Assembly: GCA_029718625.1 (NCBI GenBank)
Contig: CM056376.1
Location: 79,359,386-79,423,385 of the forward strand
DNA length: 64,000 nucleotides
Origin: Synaphobranchus kaupii
Taxonomy: Eukaryota; Chordata; Actinopteri; Anguilliformes; Synaphobranchidae
Reading direction: 5' to 3'
Under the pieces are notes generated by a model that did no database searches, was not told the origin of the DNA, and saw only the letters and a list, made by a program, of their open reading frames with translations. Positions 55,898 through 64,000 of the stretch are shown here, piece after piece (position 1 is the stretch's first letter; the number at the start of each line of letters is the position of its first letter). Both the position numbers and the translations under genes were made by a program.

Positions 55898-56309
55898 TTT
55901 GTTATCATTGTGTCTGTGTATTCCAGTCCGTGTCTTACGTTTCCCCTGTCATTGTTTTATTGGTCCCTGTTAACCCTCACTGTTCTCACCTGTGATGTCT
56001 TGAAATAAATTGCACAATAAACACACCTCACTGTGTCTCACCTCCTCCTCTGCCTTACCGGTTTTGACCCCTGCCTGTGTTCTCGCGACCCTGGTTTTGG
56101 ATCCTGCTTTTGTACCTTTGCTGTGCCTTCCCGGTTTGACCCCTGCCTGTTCCTTGACCACTCTTTGGACTGTGCTTTGTACCGTTACCCTGTCTCCCCG
56201 GTTTTAGACCCAGCCTGTTTACCTCGGATTGCTGCCTTGCCCTTTATTAAACTTAGTTTTTTTTATACTCCTGCCTGCGTTTTGGTCCTTCCCCCACCGA
56301 CACCTAACA
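55898..56309 (+). mobile_element. 3' LTR, internally deleted
   Basis: Matches 5' LTR segments 53949-54046 and about 54295-54563 but lacks the first roughly 500 bp and a middle part. A short foreign sequence (GATGTCTTGAAATAAATTGC) sits between the two pieces. It ends CACCTAACA before the TSD. Confidence 0.82.
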
Positions 56310-56587
56310 GAACATGCAGCGCACATGCAGAGAATGGCATTAAAATTAATTGTGTAACGTGCTGCAAATTTGTTTTAGTTTCTAATTAGATGCTTAGTTC
56401 TCTTTAAAATCGTTTTGTTCAGTTATGGAATAACGGGTGAAATCAGCTGGGTTTTAAACGGTGAGAGTATGGAAACCTGGTCACTGTAATTTAAAAAATA
56501 TGAAGGACGAAGAATAGCTAAGGTTACAATTTAGTTAACAAACTAACAACATTTATCTCCGTTTTTTTAACCATAGGTATAGCTTAT

Positions 56588-56835
56588 GGTCTGCTATGGA
56601 AACTGGCGATGTATTTAATAACATTCTGCTGTTTTAAATGTGCTTCCTTTTACATGCATGGCGCATACTGCACACTGCCGGTGAAAAATAACTGGATTCC
56701 TGAAATTGTTGCTAAAGCTAAACGACTGCAAGTTTCGTTTAAGCTACGGTCCGCTAAGCTTGTGGTCCGCTATGGAAGGGGCGATGTATTCAAATAACAT
56801 GCTTCTTTCTGCATGCATACTGCACACTACCAGAC
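56588..56835 (+). repeat. Partial direct duplication (GTCCGCTATGGAA)
   Basis: GTC(T/C)GCTATGGAA...GGCGATGTATT...AACAT...CATGCAT...GCATACTGCACACT at about 56589-56680 recurs at 56765-56830. Two copies, diverged. Confidence 0.7.
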
Positions 56836-57780
56836 TAAATTACCTGCGCTGATCTCGTATATTCCACTACCCCTTTCAATTCGTACGCTTTTCCCACATC
56901 AAGCAAGCTAGCAAATAGCCGTCGCCCGTCCCGGACAAGGAAGGGCGATATATTCACGTTGCGTAGGCTGGCCATTTAAAGCGTGCGTCCTGTCGTGTAA
57001 CTCGGACCTTATTGCTTGTTATTCGAAACCTTCCAACTGGTGATTGCTAGCTAACATTAACAGACTATATTGGCTTTAGAGGTATAAAACGCACGGTAAC
57101 CTTTATATGATCTTTGGGCTAACCTAAACGGTAAGCATATACACCCTGCCCTGGAATATTGGTTGGTCATGTTCGCATACTAGCTGCCTCGTTCTGGAAG
57201 TGGGAGACCAAAGAGATGTTGATACAATGTGGACGCGGTCCGACTAGGCTATTCACGTGGCCATTCACGGATGCTGATACGTAAGTTTGGGAAAAGAAAA
57301 AATAATAATAATGAATAAATAAATGGTGACATAATGATTAGTCTTCATAGTTCACGTCTTAACGCACTGCTGCTCCAACTATTATCGTAACTAGGTCTGT
57401 GTGTGTAATCGGTAATGATGTGAAGACTAGGCCTACCGTTGACCGGGTAAGTAAATGTACATTCTATATCTTACACGTTATTGCGTTGGCCGATCCGTAT
57501 CCTGCGGATACGCACTGTGTTTATTGTGCAATTTATTTCAAGACATAAAAAATGCCCTACTTTCAATGCACATGTGTAATAGCGTCTTACTGTTTTATAC
57601 ATTTATTTAAATCGTTTTTATAACAAACAAAATCCAAAATAATGTTATTCTGGTAATTAGAAGGTAGAGTAAGATTCCTTTGAACAATTTAAGTGATAGA
57701 TGTGCACAAACACCAATCATAGGTAAAAATATCGCTAACTTTGGCCGATTTTCAAAAACCAGAAATGCTACTGAATTAAG
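56836..57780. other. Unassigned spacer
   Basis: No gene, TIR pair or array recognised. AT-rich runs around 57300. Confidence 0.35.
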
Positions 57781-57848
57781 AGCCGGCTCTTGTTGGTGAG
57801 CTGAGCAAATGATCTGACACTGAAAAGAGCCGGAATGCCCATCACTAA
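57781..57848. mobile_element. hAT-type terminus (AAGAGCCGG...CCCATCACTA)
   Basis: GAGCCGGCTCTTGTTGGTGA, CTGAAAAGAGCCGG and GCCCATCACTA. Reversed, it starts TAGTGATGGGCATTCCGGCT, an end I recognise from vertebrate hAT repeats. The partner end is not present here. Confidence 0.5.
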
Positions 57849-57877
57849 ACGGCATCTCGTTTTTTCATTGTTAAAGG

Positions 57878-58260
57878 GGCCTTGAGTTGAAGGACAGGAT
57901 GGCTACATCGGTAGCTGAAAGGTCACACATTGTTCTTCACCACTACACATAGAATTTCCCTGGTTAAATTAATGTTCCGGCTCCCAGGGGAAGTCCAACA
58001 TGCGTTGGTACACATAGCCACTGACCCATGTAATGTTAGAAGGACCTTGAGCTGAAAGACAGGACGGCTTCATTGGTAGCTGGAAGGTCACACATTGTTC
58101 TTCATCACTACACATATAACGTCCTGGAGTTAGGTTACACTACATCGGGCACACAGGGGGGTCCAACAAGCGTTGGTACACATAGCCACTGATCCACGTA
58201 ATGTTAGAAGGACCTCGAGCTGATGGACAGAATGGCTTCCTCCGGAAGCGAAAGGTCATT
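57878..58260 (+). repeat. Tandem array, about 155-170-bp unit, 2.3 copies
   Basis: The block beginning GGCCTTGAGTTGAAGGACAG (57877) recurs at about 58033 (GACCTTGAGCTGAAAGACAG) and starts again at 58211. Inner marks GGTCACACATTGTTCTTCA and GCGTTGGTACACATAGCCAC are in both full copies. Confidence 0.88.
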
Positions 58261-58317
58261 ACACATAGTCATCACATAAGCACAACACTAGCAGCACTTT
58301 GGCGTATGGTTGTTTTT

Positions 58318-59406
58318 GGGGGTTGTTGCTGCTGCCCTCACCGCCTTAACATGCTTGCTCGCGTTAATTGGCGGGAGGGTTTTTGAACAGAACCATACCA
58401 CCAAACCTAAAATGTATTGTTTTAAGAATGTTAATAAAGCTTACTTGAACAACAGTGGTCCTGAATGAAATCGAGCGTAGCGTTAGTTCAGGCAGGCCAC
58501 GAGAGTGAAAACCGGCCATAGGTGAATCAGCTGACAGCTCAACTGAGTAGTGACGATTCACCTATCAATCCATTCAAGTAGCAAGGCGGTCTATTTAACC
58601 CGCCTCGCCCTAACATGGTGGATCCTCTGATGCACGCCCGCTGCACACAAAAAACCCCCCCTCCACCCCAGCTCCATCCTCTTCAGTTCCCCTTTGCGCA
58701 CTGACACCTAGCCTATATCGCTCCTGCATAGCTCACTAATATGTTTGAGTGCCTACTGATTTCTTTCCTCTCTCCTTCCCTCTTCGGCAACCGCTGGAGC
58801 GGTAGCTATAGATCAACAAACATCGTTCTCCAGAAGCAGCCGGTCAGCTCCAGCTCCACGCCGTCCCCAGCTGATGATGCCACCTGCTGGCCTTCAATCC
58901 GCCTTCCACCACCGGCTCATTATATATTGACATTTTCATATGTTCTGTCTTGCATTTTTCTATTCTGTAATCAGCTATTCAGTTAACCGGTGCCAGTCAG
59001 CGGCGGATGGACTCCCCCCTCAGAGTCAGGTTCTGCCCAAGGTTTCCTCCTGCTAACAACAGGGAGTTTTTCCTTGCCACTGTCGCCCTAGGCATGCTCT
59101 ATGGGGGTTCAGGCCCGGTTCCTTGTAAATTGTTGTGATAATGACACTTAAAAGTGCCATATACATACAACTGATTGAATGGAATCTGTAAAAAAATAAA
59201 AAAAATAAAACATTCTCAGTGCTGCCGGTTCTGTTCTAAGTGCAAATCTACTGGGGGGTTGTTGCTGCTGCCCTCACCGCCATAACATGCTTGCTCACGT
59301 TGATTGGCGGGAGGGTTTTTGAACAGAAACATATCGCCAAACCTAAAATGTATTGTTTTAAGAATGTTAATAAAGCTTACTTGAACAACAGTGGTCCTGA
59401 CTGAAA
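58318..59406 (+). mobile_element. Possible short LTR element (TRIM-like), 1.1 kb
   Basis: Direct repeats 58318-58466 and about 59252-59406 (GGGGGTTGTTGCTGCTGCCC to ACAACAGTGGTCCTGA) bound about 790 bp. Each repeat has AATAAAGC near its 3' end, and a TGTTG...CAACA pair can be drawn within it. A GGGGGG tract precedes the right copy like a polypurine tract. But identity extends past the TG...CA limits and no TSD is found, so a plain duplication around a retroposon is an alternative. Confidence 0.4.
58990..59212 (+). mobile_element. Retroposon tail ending in an A-rich tract
   Basis: TCTGCCCAAGGTTTCCTCCT, CAGGGAGTTTTTCCTTGCCA and GGGGGTTCAGG are words of a sequence repeated throughout teleost genomes. 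The block ends in A-rich AAAAAAATAAAAAAAATAAA at 59189-59210, so it is probably the 3' end of a LINE- or SINE-type retroposon on the plus strand. Its 5' end is unclear; the frame 58741-58986 upstream is not recognised. Confidence 0.6.
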
Positions 59407-59580
59407 TACAATTTCACGAGAAGTGTATTTCAAATGCCCACAAATCATACTATTTATTAGTGTACTTAAGTACAACGTAAGTTCTACCTTTGAACAACTT
59501 AAGTGCATTTAGTACACTTAAAAAGCTGCCAATTTAGCACAAAGTACATAAGTACACTTGTAAAAGCATATTTCAAGTAT
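59407..59580. repeat. AAGTRYACTT repeat field, right
   Basis: GTGTACTTAAGTAC, TTAGTACACTT and GTACACTTG words as in 48640-49390. Ends in the right TIR of the 2-bp-TSD element. Confidence 0.8.
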
Positions 59581-59598
59581 AATTCTTTTTCACCTGGG

Positions 59599-59950
59599 GA
59601 AGGCGATCTTCGCTCGGTCAGTGTGGTAGGATATTGAAAACGAGATCGCACTGCATCAAGAAACCCCTGCATCTCCCCAAATCGCCGTTGGGGCATTCCG
59701 GATGGGGAATGCGGGGTTCTCTGGTCTGGGGAAGCGGCGGACTAGCAGCCTGCACAGATGCGGGAGGACTGGGTGGTGCCGCAGGAGCTGGAGGAGGCAG
59801 GCTGGTGGAGAACTGCGAGGCCTGGGACCCCATCTGACCCACTTGGACGGAGATTGACTTCATGGTCTCCATAACCTCTCGCAGTAGTTGGTCGTGCTGA
59901 CCAATGACTGCCCCCTGGCAGGCGATGGCGTAGTTTATCTGTTACGTGAA
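59599..59950 (-). pseudogene. Gypsy-like gag, N-terminal piece
   Basis: Minus-strand frame 59618-59872 with METMKSISVQVGQMGSQASQ (helical), a Pro/Ala-rich linker (LPPPAPAAPPSPPASV) and REPRIPHPECPNGDLGRCRG then FLMQCDLVF, the usual start of the fish Gypsy capsid domain. The frame shifts between LVF and the insertion point, then matches the half at 48430-48620. Helical sequence in the same frame extends upstream to about 59950. Confidence 0.82.
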
Positions 59951-60269
59951 CTGATCTGAACCAATCGCAGACACCAGAAGTAATAGCTATAGGCTTTATT
60001 CGTGGTCGACAAACACAGGTCAGTGTCCAGCAAATGGTTCAATAGAGGGCCGGCAGAAACATAGTCAAATCCAGGCAGGGGTCAATGTCCAGTGATCAGT
60101 GCATTACAGGTGGTAAGGCCTTCAAAGTTGAGCTGCAGTAGCACTAGACAGTGACATTTAGCAGCATTTGAAGGTGCGTTCTGGCCTGAAAAGGCTTGGC
60201 TTTGTTTTGTTCTTGTTGCAGTCTGTAGACATGGTAAGGACATTAGTTTCGCTTTATGGTGTTGCTGGC
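59951..60269 (-). other. Leader or LTR sequence of the Gypsy-like relic
   Basis: Between the gag start and the MITE. CTTTATT at about 59993 would read AATAAAG on the minus strand. No LTR partner is present to define ends. Confidence 0.35.
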
Positions 60270-60277
60270 CTCTAAGC

Positions 60278-61018
60278 CAGTGGTTCTCAATCCTGGTCCT
60301 GGGGGACCCCTGTGTATGCTGGTTTTCGTTGCAACCGCAGTTGCAATCCCAGAATTTTAACAAGCTGTTAATTTTTCTTAATTAGGTGCTTTTCATGTTT
60401 GGAGGAATTATTCGCCCACTTAAGACACATTATGTCAGAAATAGCTATGCATGCCATGTAGAACAAACTCCCCATGTTCACATTGTGCTTATTGTGCTAT
60501 ATTGCAACAATTACATAAGAAAAGGTTACAAAATGATGTATTTTCACTCAAATGAAAGAGTGAAGTGAATCAATAGGCTCCTAATTAGGTTGTTGAACAC
60601 GTGTTTAACTCAATTTTTTCTTTAAGCTTAAGACAATGCAGGTTTGGCTCGTTATCATTTGCTTTGTGTTTGAATTCTTCATTATCTACGAAATGGTTAA
60701 TTTTAGTGGCCATGTGTCCACACTTTCACCAATTAGGAGCCTATTGATTCAAATCAGTCTTTAAATGGATCTGTTAAATAATTTTCTTATCTTTTTTAAA
60801 TAATATAGCACAATGTGAACATGGGGTGTTTATTCTACATGGCATCCATAGCTATTTCTGATATAATGTGGCTTAAGAGGGTGAATAATTCCTCCAAACA
60901 TGACAAGCACCTAATTAAGAAAAATTAACAGCTTGTTAAAATTCTGGGATTGCAACTGCGGTTGCAACGAAAGCCAGCATACACAGGGGTCCCCCAGGAC
61001 CAGGATTGAGAACCCCTG
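60278..61018. mobile_element. Foldback hAT-type MITE, copy 2
   Basis: 741 bp, nearly identical to 36466-37208, with about five substitutions and a 2-bp deletion seen by eye. Flanked exactly by CTCTAAGC (60270-60277 and 61019-61026), an 8-bp TSD. Terminal CAGTGGTTCTC has one change from copy 1. Confidence 0.95.
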
Positions 61019-61026
61019 CTCTAAGC

Positions 61027-61611
61027 TACTCATAGGGGAGGCCACGTAGAGGCAGTCTTTTTCTCCCCCAACGATGACATGTTAGCCTGGCTCGTCTCAA
61101 CGGACCTGCAGGTCTAAAGACATACGCCAGAAGAAGAACTGCAATACAGGGTAGGCAAGTGCGACGTCCAGGAATAGGCAGGGGTCAGAACCGGTGAATT
61201 TGTCAGGGCAGGGGATAAGGAGAACAAAGGGCAGGAGCAGGGCTAGGACCGGGAAGGGCTGAAGCAGGCAGGAGAACAGGTACGCAGGGCAGGGAACAAG
61301 CAGGGAACAAGCAGGGAACAAGCAGGGAACAAGCAGGGAACAAAAATGCTGGAAAATAGAGACAAGCACGAGACATGCAGGGCACAAGACATTCTGGCAG
61401 AGAACACAGAAACAGAGGAGACTAAATACCAAACTAACGAAGAAACAACGAGAAACAGGTGCGACTAAACGAATGAGAAAACACAATTCAGGTGAGGGGA
61501 AGTGGAAACACAAAATGGAGGGATAGAGGTAAAACACGGAACGGACTACCAGATAGAAAATACATATAAACGGAAAAACCAGACAGTCTTTAGTGTCACG
61601 TGCCTCCATGT
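61027..61611 (-). other. Probable LTR sequence of the Gypsy-like relic
   Basis: Purine-rich on the plus strand (AGGGCAGG, GGAACAAG), the composition of LTR 3' halves of similar fish elements read on the minus strand. The 170-codon minus frame 61097-61609 here is hydrophobic by composition and not considered a gene. Contains the 11-bp tandem repeat. Confidence 0.35.
61286..61342 (-). repeat. Short tandem repeat, 11-bp unit (GCAGGGAACAA)
   Basis: Five uninterrupted copies of GCAGGGAACAA/AGCAGGGAACA. Confidence 0.92.
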
Positions 61612-62167
61612 CTTAAGTATATTTCAAGTGCAGTTTGGATGTTAAAATGGGACCATTTTTAGTGTACTCAAGTATATTCAAGTGTACTAATTAAAAATGT
61701 GATTTGTTGGTATCTTAAATGCACTTGCAGTACAATTTAATTGTCACCAGTGTGTTTGAAACAAACTTTAAAAGTATTACCATGTGTTTGAGACTATACT
61801 TGAAGTACACTTTTTAAAAGTGTACTTTTAGCACTCATGTACTTTGTGCTAAATTGGCAGCACATTAAGTATACTAAGTGCAAACTTGTTCAAAGGTAGA
61901 ACTTACGTTGTACTTAAGTGTACTTCAAGAGCAGTTTATATGTTAAAATGGGACTACTTTTAGTGTACTTAATAAGTAGTATGATTTGTGGGTATTTGAA
62001 ATACACTTTTATTACATCACCAGTGTGTTGGAAACAAACTTTAAAAGTATTATGGTTAGGTTGATAGTAATCTATAAGTGTATTTACAGTGTAGTTATAT
62101 GACAATTCATGCAACATACAGATATGCACTTTAAGTATAATGCTGTCATATTATAAACTGTTCTATA
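61612..62167. repeat. AAGTRYACTT repeat field, third fragment
   Basis: Same palindrome-rich sequence as 48640-49390, including GTTAAAATGGGAC and ATTGGCAGCACATTAAG. 61780-61940 shares CTTTGTGCTAAATTGGCAGC with the reverse of 59520-59545, so it is an inverted relative. No TIR of the family was found at its left end; the Tc1 at 62170 is inserted at its right side. Confidence 0.75.
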
Positions 62168-62169
62168 TA

Positions 62170-63696
62170 CAGTTGTGTTCAAATAAATAGCAGTGCGTTA
62201 AAAAAAGTGAATAAAGTGCAAATATTTTTTAATAGCTTTTAGTTCCATATTTCAAATGTAGTGGAAACATTACACGTTCAATTCCAAATCAAAGCATTAA
62301 CAAATTTTATGTCTGAGTTATTCTTTTACAGGGAGCAAAGAAAATGAATATTAATCTGTTCAAAAAAATAGCAGTGTTGACATTTTTCTCTTCAAACTCA
62401 AACACTTACTGTATAAACTGAAGAAATTTTTCAAGATTTAACTTCACTTTAAATTACCAAACTAACTATTTAGTTGCATAACCATTGTTTTTGATAACTG
62501 CTGCGCATCTGCGTTGCATGGAGTCAACCAACTTCTGGCACCTAGAAGGTATTTCAGCCCAGGATGAATGAACTACATTCCACAGTTCCTGTGAATTTTT
62601 GGGTTTTGCTTCAGAAACTGAATTTTTAATGTCACCCCACAAGTTTTCAATGGGGTTGAGGTCGGAGGATTGAGCTGGCCACTCCATTACCTCAATCCTT
62701 TTTGTCTGGAACCAAGATGTTGCTCGCTTACTCATGTGTTTGGGGATATTGTCTTGTTGAAACACCCATTTCAGGGGCATTTCCTCTTCGGCATACGGCA
62801 ACATAATCTCTTCAAGTATTTTGATGTATTCAAACTGATCCATGATCCCTGATATACGATAAATAGGCCCAACACCGTAGCATGAAAAACATCCCCATAC
62901 GATGATTTTTGCGCCACCATGCTTCACTGTCTTCACAGTGTACTGTGGCTTGAATTCAGTACCCGGGGGTCGTCTGACATACTGTCGATGACCACTAGAC
63001 CCGAAAAGAACAATTTTACTCTCATCAGTCCACAGAATGTTATGCCATTTCTCGTTGGGCCAATCGATGTGTTCCTTGGCAAATTTTTACCGATTCTGCA
63101 CATGCCATTTTTTCAACAATGGTGCTTTACGGGGGCTTCTTGCTGATAGCTTAGCTTCGATCAACGTCTTCTGACTGTAACAGCACTTACAGGTAATTTT
63201 AGATCATCTTTGATCTTTCTGGAGGTGATGATTGGCTGAATCTTTGCCATTCTGACTATTCTTCGATCCGTTTTAACAGTAGTTGCTCGTTTTCTTCTGC
63301 GTGTTTCGGGTTTTTGTTGCCATTTTAAAGCATTTGAGATCATTTTAGCTGAGTATCCTATAATTTGCTGCACTTCTTTATATGTTTTCCCCTCTCCAAT
63401 CAACTTTTTAATCAAATTACGTTGTTCCTCCGAACAATGTTTGGAACGGCCCATTTTACTTAGCAATTCAGAAGGAAATATTTTTTATAACAATGTGTGA
63501 AACATTTGCTTCCCTTCTTCCTTAATAAAGGACAATTAATGACACCTGTTTTTTCACAGAATGAATGAATTCTCTAATTAAACTCCACACTGATATTATT
63601 TTGAACACGCCCCTTTCAATGAATGAGTCAATTACTCAGAACAAGCAGCGTGCATGTCATGACAGTTGGGTCTGTTGTTTTTCTATTACACTACTA
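62170..63696 (-). mobile_element. Tc1 transposon with IR/DR ends
   Basis: The left end CAGTTGTGTTCAAATAAATA (62170) follows TA at 62168-62169. An inner repeat TGTTCAAAAAAATAGCAGTG lies at about 62358, and the inverted inner repeat CACTGATATTATTTTGAACA at about 63587. This is the IR/DR arrangement of several vertebrate Tc1 families. The right outer end is beyond the second Tc1 (63697 onward), which is inserted here at a TA. The transposase is at 62466-63454. Confidence 0.88.
62466..63454 (-). pseudogene. Tc1 transposase, one frameshift and one stop
   Basis: Starts MGRSKHCSEEQRNLIKKLIG at 63454, about 340 codons in all. The N-terminal paired-like domain has GEGKTYKEVQQIIGYSAKMI and the RRRKRAT linker. 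A frameshift occurs near 63160 and a TAA near 63090. DD34E residues are all present: WTDESKIVLF at about 63010-63040, WVFQQDNIPKHMSK (second Asp) and [15 protein letters not shown] (Glu). It ends NNGYATK at 62466. Few lesions, so a fairly young copy. Confidence 0.92.
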
Positions 63697-64000
63697 CACT
63701 GCCTGGCCAAAAAAAAAGTTGCACACTCTAATATTTCGTTGGACCGCCTTTAGCTTTAATTACAGCGCACATTCGTCATGGCATTGTTTGGACAACCTTA
63801 TGCAACGTCACAACATTTATTTCCGTCCAGAGTTGCATTCATTTTTGGCCGAGATCTTGTATTGACGACAGGAGAGTCGAACCACTCCGTAAAGGCTTCT
63901 CCAGCACATCCCAAAGACTTTCAGTGGGGTTAAGGTCAGGACTCTGGTGGCCAATTCATGTGTGATAATGATTCCTCATTCTCCCTGAACCACTCTTTCA
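63697..64000 (-). mobile_element. Second Tc1 transposon, cut by the window end
   Basis: Starts CACTGCCTGGCCAAAAAAAA after TA at 63695-63696, inside the first Tc1. This end is typical of another fish Tc1 family. It runs off the window with its transposase C-terminus. Confidence 0.87.
63735..64000 (-). pseudogene. Tc1 transposase C-terminus, partial
   Basis: Minus-strand frame with SPDLNPTESLWDVLEKPL (the region of the DD34E Glu; NPTES here), LLSSIQDLGQK, VVTLHKVVQTMP and MCAVIKAKGGPTKY at the C-terminus. An in-frame TGA follows QTMP (about 63779) and another stop follows GQK. The N-terminal part lies outside the window. Confidence 0.85.

Larger units (their letters stand above)
53444..56309 (+). 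mobile_element. Non-autonomous LTR retrotransposon, 2.9 kb
   Basis: TG...CA ends: TGTTAGGATCC at 53444 and CACCTAACA to 56309, with exact 5-bp flanks GAACA (53439-53443 and 56310-56314). The 5' LTR is 53444-54563; the right LTR is partial. The interior holds one proline-rich frame with three tandem arrays and no pol gene, so replication must have depended on another element. Inserted in element A copy 3. Confidence 0.88.
52597..56580 (+). mobile_element. Element A, copy 3, interrupted by an LTR element
   Basis: Starts GGGGCCCTATCTTGGCG at 52597 and follows copies 1 and 2 up to 53443. It resumes after the LTR element at 56315 and fades near 56580 (AACCATAGG). The 3' end is missing. Confidence 0.8.
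48621..59598. mobile_element. 2-bp-TSD DNA element with AAGTAYACTT-rich ends, heavily nested
   Basis: Ends CCCAGGTGAAAAAG (48621) and CTTTTTCACCTGGG (to 59598) are perfect 14-bp inverted repeats. Both flanks carry GA adjacent to the ends (48619-48620 and 59599-59600), a 2-bp TSD. Ignoring the insert plus one GA puts the two gag halves back in the same frame. Its own sequence is 48621-about 49390 and 59407-59598, dense in AAGTATACTT/AAGTGTACTT words on both strands. Everything between is later insertion. No transposase found; superfamily unknown. Confidence 0.75.
48430..61611 (-). mobile_element. Gypsy-like LTR retrotransposon relic (host of a large nest)
   Basis: Defined by gag pieces at 48430-48620 and 59599-59950 in the same strand and order. 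Sequence right of the gag start (about 59940-61611), excluding the MITE at 60278-61018, should contain the leader and possibly 5' LTR; 61133-61600 has the G/A-rich (plus strand) character of such LTRs. No LTR pair, RT or integrase is visible. Ends are therefore uncertain. Confidence 0.5.

Noticed and set aside
61097..61609. 170-codon minus-strand frame rich in Leu, Phe, Cys and Pro
   Set aside because: Composition follows the purine-rich plus strand and the 11-bp repeat; no domain; it lies in probable LTR sequence.

Overview
This 64 kb window looks like an intergenic, repeat-saturated piece of a teleost fish genome. I found no cellular protein-coding gene, rRNA, tRNA, CRISPR array or bacterial-type signal. 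Nearly everything recognisable is a transposable element (TE) or tandem repeat. The TE classes present (Tc1-like transposons, zinc-finger/ZMYM-like hATs, TTAA-target elements, BEL/Pao and Gypsy LTR elements, fish L1 and L2-like LINEs, abundant foldback MITEs) are the usual teleost mixture. I cannot name the species.

Layout. (1) 456-10203: two copies of a DNA repeat I call element A (terminal inverted repeat, TIR, GGGGCCCTATCTT) and pieces of a second repeat B. The first A copy is interrupted by a 2 kb solo-LTR-like insert (993-3007) and by B, which carries an almost intact Tc1 transposon (4906-6436). (2) 11760-24679: a hAT element with TIR TAGGGTGACCAG and a 7/8 target-site duplication (TSD). 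It is filled with nested insertions: TTAA-type elements, tandem repeats, a decayed ZMYM-like hAT transposase and, inside that, a second hAT with a perfect 5-bp TSD. (3) 25182-25574: a solo LTR. (4) 27218-41810: a 5'-truncated L1 bounded by a 13-bp TSD. It is split by an 11.1 kb BEL/Pao retrotransposon (27904-39047, minus strand), which is itself interrupted by a hAT, a foldback MITE and a third repeat element. (5) 42416-46008: a MITE, a Tc1 relic split by a 2 kb hAT, and a (TA)n tract. (6) 48430-61611: a Gypsy-like gag relic split by an 11 kb composite, the outermost layer of which is a 2-bp-TSD element rich in AAGTAYACTT palindromes. The composite holds an L2-like LINE, repeat B, a third A copy, an LTR element with three codon-phased minisatellites, and a possible short LTR element. 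(7) 62170-64000: a Tc1 transposon with a second Tc1 inserted at an internal TA; both run to the window edge.

The genes here do not form a pathway; they are parasites inserted into one another, and the insertion order can often be read from TSDs and interrupted frames. Best-supported observations are the exact TSDs (5 bp at 18192 and 22423, 5 bp at 29420 and 31618, 8 bp at 36458 and 37209, 8 bp at 60270 and 61019, 13 bp at 27219 and 41798), the 2-bp TSD whose removal restores a gag frame at 48621/59598, and A copies sitting at the same position of repeat B in opposite relative orientations. All family names rest on motif recognition by eye, without a database search.
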